From Xanthocytophaga agilis (GTDB lineage: Bacteria > Bacteroidota > Bacteroidia > Cytophagales > 172606-1), in contig NZ_JASJOU010000004.1 in NCBI RefSeq assembly GCF_030068605.1, positions 496,001 to 560,000 of the forward strand: 64,000 nt of DNA. Reading direction: 5' to 3'. The notes under the pieces are model-generated. The model saw only the letters and a list, made by a program, of their open reading frames with translations, was not told the DNA's origin and did not search any database. A program made the position numbers and the translations under genes. Of the stretch, positions 52,151 to 61,895 are shown piece after piece. Every line of letters begins with the position of its first letter. Position 1 is the stretch's first letter.

Positions 52151-53290
52151 ATGAATAAAATAGCACATATCTGCTATCTCTGGACTGCTATTGGGTATAT
52201 TTTTAGTACACTTATCTCCTTTACTTCCATTGGTACGTATGCTCAGACTGCTAAAGATACCCTTACCGAAGCAGGCAAAGATACGAACGTATTTAAACTG
52301 AAGGTTCTGCCCTTGCCTACTTTGTATTATACCCCTGAAACCAAAACGGCTTTTGGTATACTGAATTTGTTTTTATTTAGAGTCAATGCGTCGGCGCGGG
52401 TTTCTGCTGTTGATTTTTCAATTGTATATACCGAACGTAAGCAACTTCTTATTGATCCAACCTATACCATTTTTACACACAATGAAAACTATATCATTAA
52501 TGGTGGTTTTGTGTATTCAAAGTTTCCGGATTATTTTTTCGGTGTAGGAAACAACCGCATCGACCAGATACATAACAGGGAATTTATTGCTTATAAAACA
52601 CTTCAATTTCATAACAGGATACTTCGAAAGATTCATAAAAGATGGTTTGCCGGATTGCAATATCAATTCTATAAAGTATTTGATGTTCACTTTGATGCTA
52701 ATTCTCAATACAATGAAGGCAATGTAACCGGATTTAACGGAAGTACTTCATCAGGTTTGGGACTGATGCTGCTTTATGATAGTCGTGATAATGTATTGTC
52801 AGCTTCGAGAGGTGGCTATCTGGAGTTTTCCAATCTGTATTATCACTCTCTTCTGGGTGGAAATTCCCACTTTCACTCCTATAAACTTGATCTGCGTAAA
52901 TATTATTCCCTCACTAAAAAGTTCACATTAGCAACACAGGTACTTGTTACCATCAATGAGGGCGAAACGCCATTTAAACAAATGGCGCAATTAGGAGGTA
53001 ACCGCACACTGAGAGGATATTATACTGGCCGGTTTCGTGATAACCATGCCTGGGTTATTCAGGGAGAGCTGCGTTACTTTATCTGGCCCCGGTTAGGAGT
53101 AGCTGTTTTCGGAGGAGTAGGAAAGGTTGCTTCAACTCTTGGTGAGATGGATTTTGCAGATACGAAAGGTGCTGTTGGGGGAGGGATTCGGGTGAGAATG
53201 CTTCGAAAGCAGAACTTTAGTATTCGCCTGGATGTAGCTTCCGGACGAAAATCGAATGGGTTTTATGTGAGTATAGCAGAAGCATTTTAA
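52151..53290 (+). CDS. BamA/TamA-like outer-membrane barrel protein
   Basis: Starting at ATG 52151 the 379-residue protein has a signal peptide (MNKIAHICYLWTAIGYIFST, cleaved near Y-A-Q) and a C-terminal Omp85-type barrel: L-G-G-N-R-T-L-R-G-Y-Y-T-G-R-F (the conserved V/I-R-G-F/Y loop motif), R-Y-F-I-W-P-R-L-G and a final Phe. POTRA domains are lacking, so it is the short group of Omp85-like 'outer membrane protein assembly factor' proteins. The longer frame from 51968 overlaps the DUF5686 gene and has no signal at its start. The two genes are likely co-transcribed. Confidence 0.87.
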   Translation: MNKIAHICYLWTAIGYIFSTLISFTSIGTYAQTAKDTLTEAGKDTNVFKLKVLPLPTLYYTPETKTAFGILNLFLFRVNASARVSAVDFSIVYTERKQLLIDPTYTIFTHNENYIINGGFVYSKFPDYFFGVGNNRIDQIHNREFIAYKTLQFHNRILRKIHKRWFAGLQYQFYKVFDVHFDANSQYNEGNVTGFNGSTSSGLGLMLLYDSRDNVLSASRGGYLEFSNLYYHSLLGGNSHFHSYKLDLRKYYSLTKKFTLATQVLVTINEGETPFKQMAQLGGNRTLRGYYTGRFRDNHAWVIQGELRYFIWPRLGVAVFGGVGKVASTLGEMDFADTKGAVGGGIRVRMLRKQNFSIRLDVASGRKSNGFYVSIAEAF

Positions 53291-53515
53291 TTGAATCTCG
53301 AATACTTGGATAAGAGGGCTTGTTCCTTTATAAAACTTTTAAAGATAAAGAGTCTTCTTAAATCATGGATGTACAGGATGTAGAAGTGATCTAAGTACCA
53401 CAACTACAGGTTGAAAAACCTCAGGTAAAGGTAGGATAGGCTCCTTCAATTTCTTACTATTTTATCAGTACAGGATATTTTAATTGAGTAAAGCTTATGT
53501 GTCCGCCCCCAAGCC

Positions 53516-54667
53516 TTATAGCCCAAGCAATTGTTTCCATACATCTTTTTTATCTTCCAGGCCAATGCTGTTTCGCAAAGTTAGGCCAACATTGCCGATA
53601 GGAGTGCCTAAGATGGCAGAATTGGCATAGATAGCCCGTAAAATCGTTCTTTCTGGTACGCTAAGTTCGGCCAATCCCTTGGATAGATCTACTTTTCGAC
53701 CTTGAAATACATACCTTAGAATAGGACTGATTTCTATTTCAGTAGTGTTGGCGCTGGCCGCTTTAATTGATTGGAGGAATGCTGGTAAAATCTGATCCAG
53801 ATACCCAAACGGAAAACTGCTCAGTGAATAGACAAGCTGGAAACGTAACCAGCCTGAAAACCAGGGAAGTTCGTTGAAGAAAAGTCTATCTGTTATAGCA
53901 CAATTTTGCAAGGTAGTAGTGAGTGGCTCCAATGCATCTTCATACTGTTGATGCATGGCCAGATTGAGCGCTGTGCAAATTCGGACCCTTGCATCGCCGG
54001 TCTGTTGCAATAGCTGTCGTAAAATTTCCAGACTATCCGGGTAATTGAAGGCTGTGTGGCCTAATGAATACACAAAACTACACCGGACAAAAGAATCAGG
54101 TTCTGTCGGCAACAATTCCTGACTGATCCTGAGGGCGAATGCCATATCCAGACTTTTGTTCCGGTACGCAACTGGTCTGAAGTCTTCCGACTTGCTCAGC
54201 AGATTGGTAACTAGATACGGAGCCTGAATCCTGACTTCCTTTATAGGATCTGTCAGTAGAAATGTCAGCGAATCAAATCCTTTCCACAATGCTTCAATGC
54301 CATCATTCACCCACGCCAGTTGTGCATCAAAGCGTGTGTAGACATCCTCATGCTGAGCCCGATAAACCATACCTTCTGAAATACTTCCCAGCAGTCTGAC
54401 CAGAGTTGGTTTGCAAGACGAAGGACAGTGATCCAGAGCTGCTATCAGAAAAGGAATTGCCGCAGCGGTGGAGTCGTAGATAGTGCCCTGATGGGAGAGG
54501 GAGTTGTAAAGCTCCGAAAGAGCCTGCTCGAACACTTCTTCCCCAGATGAGAGAGTCAGCAGAATTTCCAGATTGTAGGCAACATCTTCGGCAGAGTCGT
54601 CATAAGCATGACTAAGTGTAGACCAATCAATTTGTTTTAAATCTTGTACAGAAACGTGCTTACCCAT
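53516..54667 (-). CDS. HEAT-repeat protein
   Basis: 383 residues made of alpha-helical repeats of about 30-40 residues: A-I-P-F-L-I-A-A-L-D-H, V-R-I-Q-A-P-Y-L-V-T-N-L-L, V-R-C-S-F-V-Y-S-L-G-H-T-A and A-R-V-R-I-C-T-A-L-N-L-A-M. This is a HEAT/PBS-type scaffold for protein binding. No catalytic motif or signal peptide is seen. It stands alone, with a LysR gene beyond a short gap on its upstream side. Confidence 0.8.
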   Translation of the reverse strand: MGKHVSVQDLKQIDWSTLSHAYDDSAEDVAYNLEILLTLSSGEEVFEQALSELYNSLSHQGTIYDSTAAAIPFLIAALDHCPSSCKPTLVRLLGSISEGMVYRAQHEDVYTRFDAQLAWVNDGIEALWKGFDSLTFLLTDPIKEVRIQAPYLVTNLLSKSEDFRPVAYRNKSLDMAFALRISQELLPTEPDSFVRCSFVYSLGHTAFNYPDSLEILRQLLQQTGDARVRICTALNLAMHQQYEDALEPLTTTLQNCAITDRLFFNELPWFSGWLRFQLVYSLSSFPFGYLDQILPAFLQSIKAASANTTEIEISPILRYVFQGRKVDLSKGLAELSVPERTILRAIYANSAILGTPIGNVGLTLRNSIGLEDKKDVWKQLLGL

Positions 54668-54772
54668 ATATCAATAGTTTATTCGAAAACCATAACTACT
54701 TATTTGATAGGACTATCTATCGCAGTTCTAGTAAAAACGACCACAGAGGCAATGAGCGATGACATAAAGATG

Positions 54773-55639
54773 TTAAGTTTTAGTCAGCATCTCATACAAT
54801 TTTTTCACAGCTTTCTTTTCATAGGCATCTCTGAGAGAAACGATCATGATAGTTCGTCTCATATTTTTTCCATCAATAGGGATACCCACTACATCAGGAT
54901 CATTTACACTGGTATCACTCAATATGGTATGCCAGTTACCTGTTTTTACTATTTCAAACAGAGTAGGTATATCATTTATTTCCATGCAAATATTCGGGGC
55001 CAGATTTTTTTGACTGAACGATTCCTCAAAAAATTGTATAGTACTGTAACCACTGAAAGGCAAAGCCAATGGAAGCTCGGCCACTTCATTAAGAGATATA
55101 GTGGTTTTGTGAGCCAATGATGATTTTTTAGCAGTCACCAGCACCATAGTTGACTTCAAAAGTGTCTGATATTTCAAATGAGCTTCGTCGGATTTTTCAT
55201 GGAATGTCAGAACAAAGTCAAAATGATGTGAGTTGAGTTTTTCAAGAAGATCTTTTGTGGTGCCAAATACCACCTGGATTTTGATATTTGGATACTCACT
55301 GGCAAACTGTATTAATGTTTTGGCAAATAGAATTCGCATGGAGTAAATTACACCAATAGTGATTTTTCCTGTATTCAGATTTTTTAAATCCTGTAAAAGC
55401 AATAACCCTTCATTTGCTTTATTTATACTCTGCAACGCATATTCACTAAACAGATTACCAGCTTCGGTGAGTTTAATTCTTTTTCCGATACGGTCAAATA
55501 AAGGAACATTTAGTTCATCCTCGAGTTGCTTGATTTGCTGTGACAAGGTGCTTTGACTGATATTCAAAGCTTTTGCAGCTTCCGTAAAGTTTAATAACTC
55601 TTTGGCTTTTAAAAAATAGTTGAGCTGTCTTAATTCCAT
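54773..55639 (-). CDS. LysR-family transcription regulator
   Basis: 288 residues: N-terminal winged HTH (M-E-L-R-Q-L-N-Y-F-L-K-A, A-L-N-I-S-Q-S-T-L-S-Q-Q-I-K-Q-L-E) and a periplasmic-binding-protein-like effector domain (about 90-288). The gene is divergent from the EthD-type gene at 55763, with a T-N11-A dyad between them, the classic LysR arrangement. It should regulate that gene and itself. The inducer is unknown. Confidence 0.93.
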   Translation of the reverse strand: MELRQLNYFLKAKELLNFTEAAKALNISQSTLSQQIKQLEDELNVPLFDRIGKRIKLTEAGNLFSEYALQSINKANEGLLLLQDLKNLNTGKITIGVIYSMRILFAKTLIQFASEYPNIKIQVVFGTTKDLLEKLNSHHFDFVLTFHEKSDEAHLKYQTLLKSTMVLVTAKKSSLAHKTTISLNEVAELPLALPFSGYSTIQFFEESFSQKNLAPNICMEINDIPTLFEIVKTGNWHTILSDTSVNDPDVVGIPIDGKNMRRTIMIVSLRDAYEKKAVKKLYEMLTKT

Positions 55640-55657
55640 AGTTCTAAATCGGTTTTT

Positions 55658-55674
55658 TCGATTGTTTTCATCGA
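55658..55674. promoter_or_regulatory. LysR-type dyad in the divergent region
   Basis: TCGAT-N7-ATCGA (17 bp) is an inverted repeat of the T-N11-A class, 19 bases before the LysR start. Confidence 0.55.
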
Positions 55675-55762
55675 ATAATAACGTTTTGTGAATAAAGGCA
55701 ATATTTTAATATTTACGTAACAATACTCATATCTACCATTTTACCACTTAAATAAACAACTT

Positions 55763-56170
55763 ATGAAAGTAAAACTAATTGTATCGCTTCTCCTTTTAAC
55801 TACTTATTTTACTGCCTTTAGCCAAAAAAAGCAAAACATGGCTGTTGTTGAAAAAGGTCTCATTAAAATATCCATCATGTACCCGTATGCTGAAGGTAAA
55901 ACCTTTAATATGGAGTATTATGAAACCAAGCACATGCCGATGGTAGCTGGGTTTTTAGGATCAAATCTGATTAAATACACTATTGAAAAAGGGATTGCCA
56001 GTGGTATTCCTAATCAGCCACTGCCTTACATGGCTATTGGCACCTTTTATGTAAAAAGCCTAAGCGACTATCAGGCAGCTATTGGGCCGAATAGAGATGC
56101 TATTCGTGCGGATTTTGCAAATTATACCAATATCAGTCCTGTCATTCTGGTGAGTGAGGTGGTAAAGTAA
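55763..56170 (+). CDS. Secreted EthD-domain protein
   Basis: 135 residues: a signal peptide (MKVKLIVSLLLLTTYFTAFS) and an EthD-type dimeric alpha/beta barrel with K-I-S-I-M-Y-P, F-N-M-E-Y-Y-E-T-K-H-M-P-M-V (the conserved Y-x-x-x-H-x-P), and F-Y-V-K-S-L-S-D-Y-Q-A-A-I-G-P. EthD proteins help break down ethers, but many members have unknown roles. Export of such a domain is a little unusual. Regulated, most likely, by the divergent LysR gene. Confidence 0.87.
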   Translation: MKVKLIVSLLLLTTYFTAFSQKKQNMAVVEKGLIKISIMYPYAEGKTFNMEYYETKHMPMVAGFLGSNLIKYTIEKGIASGIPNQPLPYMAIGTFYVKSLSDYQAAIGPNRDAIRADFANYTNISPVILVSEVVK

Positions 56171-56218
56171 ACATCTGCCTTCACCAAGTGGCTGCTAACC
56201 CGCTGACGGATGCTCTTT

Positions 56219-56251
56219 CAACACAAAATATGCAAAGCGTGTTTTGTGTTG
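56219..56251. terminator. Hairpin after the EthD gene
   Basis: CAACACAAAA / TTTTGTGTTG, a perfect 10-bp stem with a 13-base loop, 48 bases after the stop. The T-run is within the stem. Confidence 0.6.
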
Positions 56252-57159
56252 TTACACAGGTGTGTATACCAAGATTCCAAAAATATACGCCAGAGGTAAC
56301 TTTCCAGGAATGAAATGGAGGAATAGATATCGATGCTACTTTTTTCTCATCAGCACTTTTTAAGCTCTACCAGATTAATGCCTGATAAATTGTACACCAC
56401 CTGTAAGAGAGATCGTTGTAATCAACAGAAATAAAATCTGTAGTTAGCACTGAAGTAAGAAATAGCGTATAGGTCCATGTATTATTCATTGATGAATAGT
56501 AGGAAATGTAAGCACTAATGGAATGCAGGTCATCAGGGAGTATTTGTTTATTATATCCCGACTTTGAGAAAGGAGTTGTCTTTCCAAAAAATGCCCCATT
56601 CAGTAATTTTACTTTTCCGGTAGCGGTATCTATCTTTTAAATGTTCTCTAACACATTTACATGGTGTCTGGCAAGATGAGTGCATTATACCTGATTTCAT
56701 GGGCACTATTTTTCAAAAACTCTCATTGCTGGTGTGTTTTAGTTTACTATACGCTTGAAACGACAAGTCGTTCTCTGAAATGTTCTCTGTCTCAGATATG
56801 ACACGATTATCGCTGTTAGAATTAACGACCTTCATTGACTATAAGTAATAATAGTATTTTATTTTTTTATGTACCTCAGCTCTTACTGTTAAAATTGCTC
56901 TCTTTGTTACCTTTTCAATTTGATATTCATATGTTTCATCTTCCTGATACTATTTTTAACGAGGTGTGTTTATACATGGTTATCGTCAATGTTGTGTTTA
57001 GCCTTCTAATCCACTGGCAATAGATCAACGAATCCTATAAATAGTTTTCCAAATGATTTTTCATCTGAATAGCTGTAATCCAGCATTACTTCCAGTATAG
57101 GTTTGTTGGATTCTTCCGAAGCATTTTATCCGAGTCAGACCGTTGCAGAGTAAAAGGAG
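56252..57159. other. Gene-free stretch
   Basis: About 900 bases with no supported gene; a 62-codon hydrophobic frame at 56835-57023 has no start context or family match. Confidence 0.5.
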
Positions 57160-57801
57160 TTAAGGGGTATATTGTGACCAGATGTAGGCTCGTTTACTCC
57201 CCTTTTCCAGAGCCGAAGGATTTGGTTGTTCCATTACATCTATGATTTCAAATCCAAGTGACATCAGTAATTCCATGATATGCCCGATTTCATAAAAATA
57301 GAAATCAATGCTGACCGGGGTATCTAGATACTGGTCCAAATGTTTGATTGAATCACCTGTATAAAAAGCCAATAGGAATTGTCCATTGGCAGACAAGATT
57401 CTTTTAATTTCCTGAAATGCGGTTCTCAATTGCTTCTCATCAAAATGGATCATGGAGTAAAAAGCAAGGGCAGCCCCAAAAGAATGATCCGGATAGGGTA
57501 GATGTAAGAGGTCAGCCACCTCAAATTGCAGCAGGGGATATTGCTCTTTAGCAATACGTACCATTTGAGAAGAACTGTCTATACCCACCAGATGAGTGAG
57601 TTCATGCTTGGATAAAAAGTCAGTAATCTGTCCGGGGCCACACCCTATATCGATCACTTTGCCTTTGTGGAGGATTTCTAATGCAAATTCTCTTACTAAA
57701 ACTCGTTCAAACAGATTAAGCGCGAATTCATCCTGGGATTTAGCTGCATAATTTGTCGCTATCTTGTCATAATAATTGATAATGTCTTTTTGTTCCTGCA
57801 T
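57160..57801 (-). CDS. Class I SAM-dependent methyltransferase
   Basis: 213 residues with the nucleotide-binding motif V-I-D-I-G-C-G-P-G-Q (about 45-54), an acidic residue at the end of strand 2 (L-V-G-I-D-S-S), V-A-D-L-L-H-L-P-Y and the post-II region S-F-G-A-A-L-A-F-Y-S-M-I-H-F. This is a typical small-molecule (methyltransf_11/25-type) methyltransferase. The substrate cannot be told. Single gene. Confidence 0.9.
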   Translation of the reverse strand: MQEQKDIINYYDKIATNYAAKSQDEFALNLFERVLVREFALEILHKGKVIDIGCGPGQITDFLSKHELTHLVGIDSSSQMVRIAKEQYPLLQFEVADLLHLPYPDHSFGAALAFYSMIHFDEKQLRTAFQEIKRILSANGQFLLAFYTGDSIKHLDQYLDTPVSIDFYFYEIGHIMELLMSLGFEIIDVMEQPNPSALEKGSKRAYIWSQYTP

Positions 57802-58198
57802 AGGTTTGGTTGCTATCTGTTTGTGCTATACCCTATTTAATCAGCTTGTTTTAGTCAATAGAGTTTGCATATGAGTTCAGGTTCGGATGTATACGTATTC
57901 TTTTAGTAGACAGCAAAACCACTGTACGTAGCAGTATATGTAAAATGACTAGTCCTTACATTCTGGCCACGATCTTCTTATATATTCATTGCTAACTAAC
58001 GTTTATGTAATGCAGTTTACCTATTTTAGGAAGGGTCATAAATTATAGGGTTTATAGGTAGTTATATAAGTATTGTATTTTCTGATCCATTTGTTTATGG
58101 TTTTAGGACATAACCTTCATCTGATTTAATCACTAGAGAAGTTTTTCCGTCTATTTTAGACAAGTTTTAGGAGTTTCGTGTTTTCATATCCAGAAACC
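57802..58198. other. Gene-free stretch
   Basis: No supported frame or clear repeat. Confidence 0.5.
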
Positions 58199-58516
58199 TT
58201 ACAATGCTTCGCTTTTTTGGATAGCCAGTTCTTTGTTTGAACCGATTCGTTTGTATAGATCATCCGGGTGAAGATTGGGCTCCCATTCCTTACCCTCTGA
58301 GATATGAAACTTTTCAACTTTCATATGACAAGAACCTTTGCAGACCGTTATACCATTTTCTGCAACATAGCCACCATTGGGCATTTCATTTCTGTCAGTA
58401 ATATGATGTGCATCCAGCAATTCCTCTGGTTGTTGGGTATGACAAACCTGACAGGTAAAGTTATCCCGCTTAAAAACTGAATTTCGAAACTGTTGTCTGA
58501 TTTCCTTTTTGCTCAT
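58199..58516 (-). CDS. HNH endonuclease-like protein
   Basis: 105 residues with a zinc-binding HNH motif: C22-x-x-C25, D-A-H37-H38-I-T, N54-G-I-T-V-C59, C63-H64. The order matches HNH nucleases of the McrA type. Such small proteins are often found in restriction, homing or mobile contexts. It lies just after (by 160 bases) the second 28-bp dyad array, and no partner gene is directly coupled. The catalytic His and Asn are all present, so it is probably active. Confidence 0.85.
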   Translation of the reverse strand: MSKKEIRQQFRNSVFKRDNFTCQVCHTQQPEELLDAHHITDRNEMPNGGYVAENGITVCKGSCHMKVEKFHISEGKEWEPNLHPDDLYKRIGSNKELAIQKSEAL

Positions 58517-58675
58517 GCTTCTGGTTATCTACTATATCTTTCTTTGGTTTCTGTATTAGAATACCAAAAATTAAAGTTAGTACAATCTTTCCTTATTGAT
58601 AAGCCAGAGTGAGGTTTTGATGAATAAAGTCACTTTTCTATATATCAACCTATGTGTACATTATCTCTTCATTAG

Positions 58676-58983
58676 GACCGGACTTCCGTTCAATTACCAA
58701 GGTTGACTGGAAGTATGGTCACTTTCATTATCGAAGCCTAGGTGATCAGGCAACTGTTGAGCAAGGCAATTGACCATAGTTCGAATCAGTTTACAAAATG
58801 ACTGGAACTCTGTTTACTTTTGATTTTGACTGGAGTTCCGGTCGTTTTTTAGTTTGACCGGTATTCCAGTCACATTGAAGAAATATTCGAACTCTGTTCA
58901 TTTTTTCCTTTGACCGGAGTTCCGGTCAAGTTTTCTTGTGACTGGTATTTTGTTCACTTGTGCCAGTGACCATACTTCCGGTT
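58676..58983. repeat. 28-bp periodic array of 16-bp dyads, copy 2
   Basis: Eight dyads start at 58772, 58800, 58828, 58856, 58884, 58912, 58940 and 58968, exactly 28 bp apart, with further units at 58676 (GACCGGACTTCCGTTC) and 58705 (GACTGGAAGTATGGTC). Over 58772-58983 it aligns without gaps to 17822-18033. Spacers and several units are nearly identical, while other units have different half-sites. It ends 42 bases after the stop codon of the RteC-like gene. Confidence 0.88.
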
Positions 58984-59024
58984 ACTTCTTCAGTGCACAT
59001 ATATCTTTCAGATCAGAACCCAAA

Positions 59025-60695
59025 TCATATTTCTTCTCTAGTCAGATAGTTTTTAAGTGTGGTTTGAAGTTTATCTAACAAAGAAGTTGGGTTATCATTG
59101 GAATATCCGGTTTTGATAGCCTGCAAGGCTTGACTGCGGTTAAGAACCGATAGTCTAAAAAACTGCTGAAACGTATGTAATGCATCTTCCTTTGTTTTAT
59201 AGCTGATTTTTCCACTTTCAATAAGTGCATAGACCAATTCTATAAATTCAGTGTGGCTACCAGTCCATTGTATAGTTGGGAGATCTTTATCTTTGTGCAA
59301 TTTATCTTTGTGCAATCGCTCATCTGAAGACTTAATAGTTGCTATAGCCTCTGTCAAGACCTGATCTATTGCTTTTTGTTCTACTTTCGAATTCACATAC
59401 TCGGGAATGAGGCCTTTCAGCGATTCCAGAAAAATAGACTTACTTAGAGCATCCTGAAACATTTCGGATTGAGCCGTAAGGTTAGTAAGAGCTACGAACA
59501 AGCCTTTTGATTTTACCTCTATCGCAAAGATATTTCCTTTTTCATGAGCATATTCCAGAATCTTCCTCGCTTTTGATTCATGCATATTATTGGCTAGTGC
59601 TTTCTCAAAAGCAGATTGCATTGGTTCACAACACGCTTTTTTGCTTTTCGCCCATTCCAATGCAAATACTGTGTGATCATGAGTGAGATGGGCATATTCT
59701 GAAAGAGAAGCAAAGTCACCAGAGGTCAAGACGTAGTCTGTAAGATTTCGTAGAAAGTTAAAATGGTTTGCTGTTTGTGAAAGCTGGTAGGTAAGAAATG
59801 GTTCAGCTGCATGAGGAGGGTGATGGGACCCTAGCTTTACTAAAAAAGATTCATCATAACTGGTGTATTTTCCGTTTATTTCCTCAATATCATATTCCAT
59901 ATCACCTACACTGTATCCATTGATAACAGAAGATTGTACAGGTGTTGACTCCAGTTTCTCTACTGCCCATAGGTTGGCACGTTGTTTATGTTCTCGGGAA
60001 ATATAGGTATCCCCACAAGCAATCTTTACAAACACAGGATCTGTGAGCACATACTCTATAAGACGTTTAAGAAATGCATAGGGATTATCTGAAAATCCCA
60101 ACTGGTATTCCAGAAAATCTATACATTTGGATGGAGGGTGATAAGAAGAGAGCTTCTTTAAAAACTCCACGTCATAGACAAATTGGTCTTCTGCTCCATT
60201 ATCAATGATGCTGTATTCTTTGTAGCCAAACGCATAATGAAACTTTATGTTTGTGGTGTTGACTTTATCTTCTGCCCATTCCGATGCATACTGACAATTT
60301 TCGTGTTTCATATACTCTGTTCCAACACATGTATTTGTCTCATTAAAGTTATCACCAGGTAGAACATTGCTAATAAGACGATACAAGAATCTAACAGGAT
60401 TAGAACTATTTTGTAACTGGTATTCCAGAAAGTCTTCGCTTGTATGAGCAGGTATATAACCAGATAATTTGGTTAAAAATTTAAGGTCATAAATCTGCTC
60501 AGACTCATCTCCGATGTCCCATAGATCAAATTCTGTATTTCCGGTTTTGTACAAATAGCGGTGCATAAAATCTTTTTTATCTGATAGCAATTTAGTATCT
60601 AGACGCAAATTTAGCTGCATTAAAACAACATTCCATGTATAGAGAAAAGTATTGCCAGCGCAGAGCCCTCGAACTATATACGTCAGGTAAGACAA
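59025..60695 (-). CDS. RteC-like protein with three internal repeats
   Basis: The C-terminal 90 residues (W-T-G-S-H-T-E-F-I-E-L-V-Y-A-L-I-E-S-G, then F-F-R-L-S-V-L-N-R-S-Q-A and L-L-D-K-L-Q-T-T-L) match RteC, a regulator of excision and transfer of Bacteroides conjugative transposons. The N-terminal part contains three repeats of about 95 residues, each with F-L-x-K-L-S/G-x-Y/H-x-P, F-L-E-Y-Q-L and a W-A-x-x-K end. ATG at 60620 (M26) is a likely alternative start, giving 531 residues. A 15-base tandem duplication (LHKDK-LHKDK) lies near 455. The array of dyads follows its 3' end. RteC kinship is from pattern, not alignment. Confidence 0.65.
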   Translation of the reverse strand: MSYLTYIVRGLCAGNTFLYTWNVVLMQLNLRLDTKLLSDKKDFMHRYLYKTGNTEFDLWDIGDESEQIYDLKFLTKLSGYIPAHTSEDFLEYQLQNSSNPVRFLYRLISNVLPGDNFNETNTCVGTEYMKHENCQYASEWAEDKVNTTNIKFHYAFGYKEYSIIDNGAEDQFVYDVEFLKKLSSYHPPSKCIDFLEYQLGFSDNPYAFLKRLIEYVLTDPVFVKIACGDTYISREHKQRANLWAVEKLESTPVQSSVINGYSVGDMEYDIEEINGKYTSYDESFLVKLGSHHPPHAAEPFLTYQLSQTANHFNFLRNLTDYVLTSGDFASLSEYAHLTHDHTVFALEWAKSKKACCEPMQSAFEKALANNMHESKARKILEYAHEKGNIFAIEVKSKGLFVALTNLTAQSEMFQDALSKSIFLESLKGLIPEYVNSKVEQKAIDQVLTEAIATIKSSDERLHKDKLHKDKDLPTIQWTGSHTEFIELVYALIESGKISYKTKEDALHTFQQFFRLSVLNRSQALQAIKTGYSNDNPTSLLDKLQTTLKNYLTREEI

Positions 60696-60713
60696 AAGCT
60701 GAAAGTCATTACT

Positions 60714-61010
60714 ATGTTAAGAGAGAAAAATGCGATAGAAACAGAACTGGATAGGCTGGCCGACAGATTTTATCATGATTACCTGTTTCTACAAAAAGAG
60801 AAACGAAAACAAAGACGTCAGAAAGCAGAACAAAATATTATGATTGGTAGTGTTTTATTGATTGGTGGATTCATTTTGACTGTGCTGAGTTACATTCTGA
60901 TTGGAACTGGAACATATATCCTATGTATTGGTGCATTGGTTTCAGGGGCAATCTATTTAGGAACGGGTTTGATAGAAAAGAATGATTTAAAGAGAGACAG
61001 CACTTCCTGA
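60714..61010 (+). CDS. Small membrane protein with basic helix
   Basis: 98 residues: a charged N-terminal helix (E-L-D-R-L-A-D-R-F-Y, K-E-K-R-K-Q-R-R-Q-K) followed by two hydrophobic segments (about 42-62 and 66-86). Unrecognised. The start is 18 bases from the nominal start of the divergent RteC-like gene. A 25-base gap separates it from the next gene, so they may be co-transcribed. Confidence 0.6.
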   Translation: MLREKNAIETELDRLADRFYHDYLFLQKEKRKQRRQKAEQNIMIGSVLLIGGFILTVLSYILIGTGTYILCIGALVSGAIYLGTGLIEKNDLKRDSTS

Positions 61011-61034
61011 AAAGTATTAACTGGCTATATTACT

Positions 61035-61817
61035 ATGAACAGACATATATTTTTTGTTATTTTTAGTCTTCTCCTAACCCATCACTTGTTTGGTCAGGTG
61101 CAGAATGAATTAATGGCAGTTCTTAAGAAGAAGAATCTTACTGTATTGCGACAATACACTGACAGAATAAACCACAATACTAAAAACCGAAAGGCTGGCT
61201 GGGAGTATATACGGGATGTAACACCTGGTTATCAGGAAGGTGTATATCATATGGAGGAGTGGGTGTCCAATAAAAATGATCTTAATACACAAACTATCTA
61301 TACCTTCCGCGTTGCCTTTATTCTTGCTAAGGAAACAATATGTTTTTATAATCTGAGTGTCGAGAAGAACCACAAAGTAGAGAATAATTGGGTTCCGTAT
61401 TTTGAAACCATCGATTCATTTAAGGATGATAGCTTATACAAGCTTTTTAAAAACGAGTTTAAAACCTTATTTCAAACAGTTCTTGATGAAAATGATCTTT
61501 TTACACATGACCTCACTTATGGGAAGCATTGTTACAGGTCCGGAATACCTCCTGAAGGACGAAAACAGATAGAAGTATTTGTACAAAATAAGGACAAAGA
61601 TAGTTTGTTACAATGGCTGCATTCACCAAATACTGAAAAACAGGTATATGCCATAGATGGACTCTATCAACTCAAAAAGCAGGGTATCTCACTAACCCAA
61701 AAGGAATTACAACAAATACAATTTGTGACTCATAAAAAAGGCAGAGTGTATACTTGTCAAGGTTGTTATATTGGTTCAGAGAACATTAGTGAAATTACCA
61801 AAGAATTCAAGTTCTGA
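61035..61817 (+). CDS. Secreted protein, unknown function
   Basis: 260 residues with a signal peptide (MNRHIFFVIFSLLLTHHLFG). The mature protein is mostly hydrophilic with alternating helix and strand; the C-terminal part has S-P-N-T-E-K-Q-V-Y-A-I-D-G-L-Y-Q-L-K-K, a pattern seen in HEAT-like secreted proteins, and a C-x-x-C-Y pair near 247-250. No family is named. Confidence 0.7.
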   Translation: MNRHIFFVIFSLLLTHHLFGQVQNELMAVLKKKNLTVLRQYTDRINHNTKNRKAGWEYIRDVTPGYQEGVYHMEEWVSNKNDLNTQTIYTFRVAFILAKETICFYNLSVEKNHKVENNWVPYFETIDSFKDDSLYKLFKNEFKTLFQTVLDENDLFTHDLTYGKHCYRSGIPPEGRKQIEVFVQNKDKDSLLQWLHSPNTEKQVYAIDGLYQLKKQGISLTQKELQQIQFVTHKKGRVYTCQGCYIGSENISEITKEFKF

Positions 61818-61895
61818 CAGGTACATACAAATGCTTAATTTCATTAGATTCAGTAACGTTGCCTCATAATTAGTGTGTTATTTGTTCAGCTACCT

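Noticed and set aside
56835-57023. 62-codon hydrophobic frame
   Set aside because: T-rich DNA gives hydrophobic translations by chance; there is no neighbour or start signal to support it.
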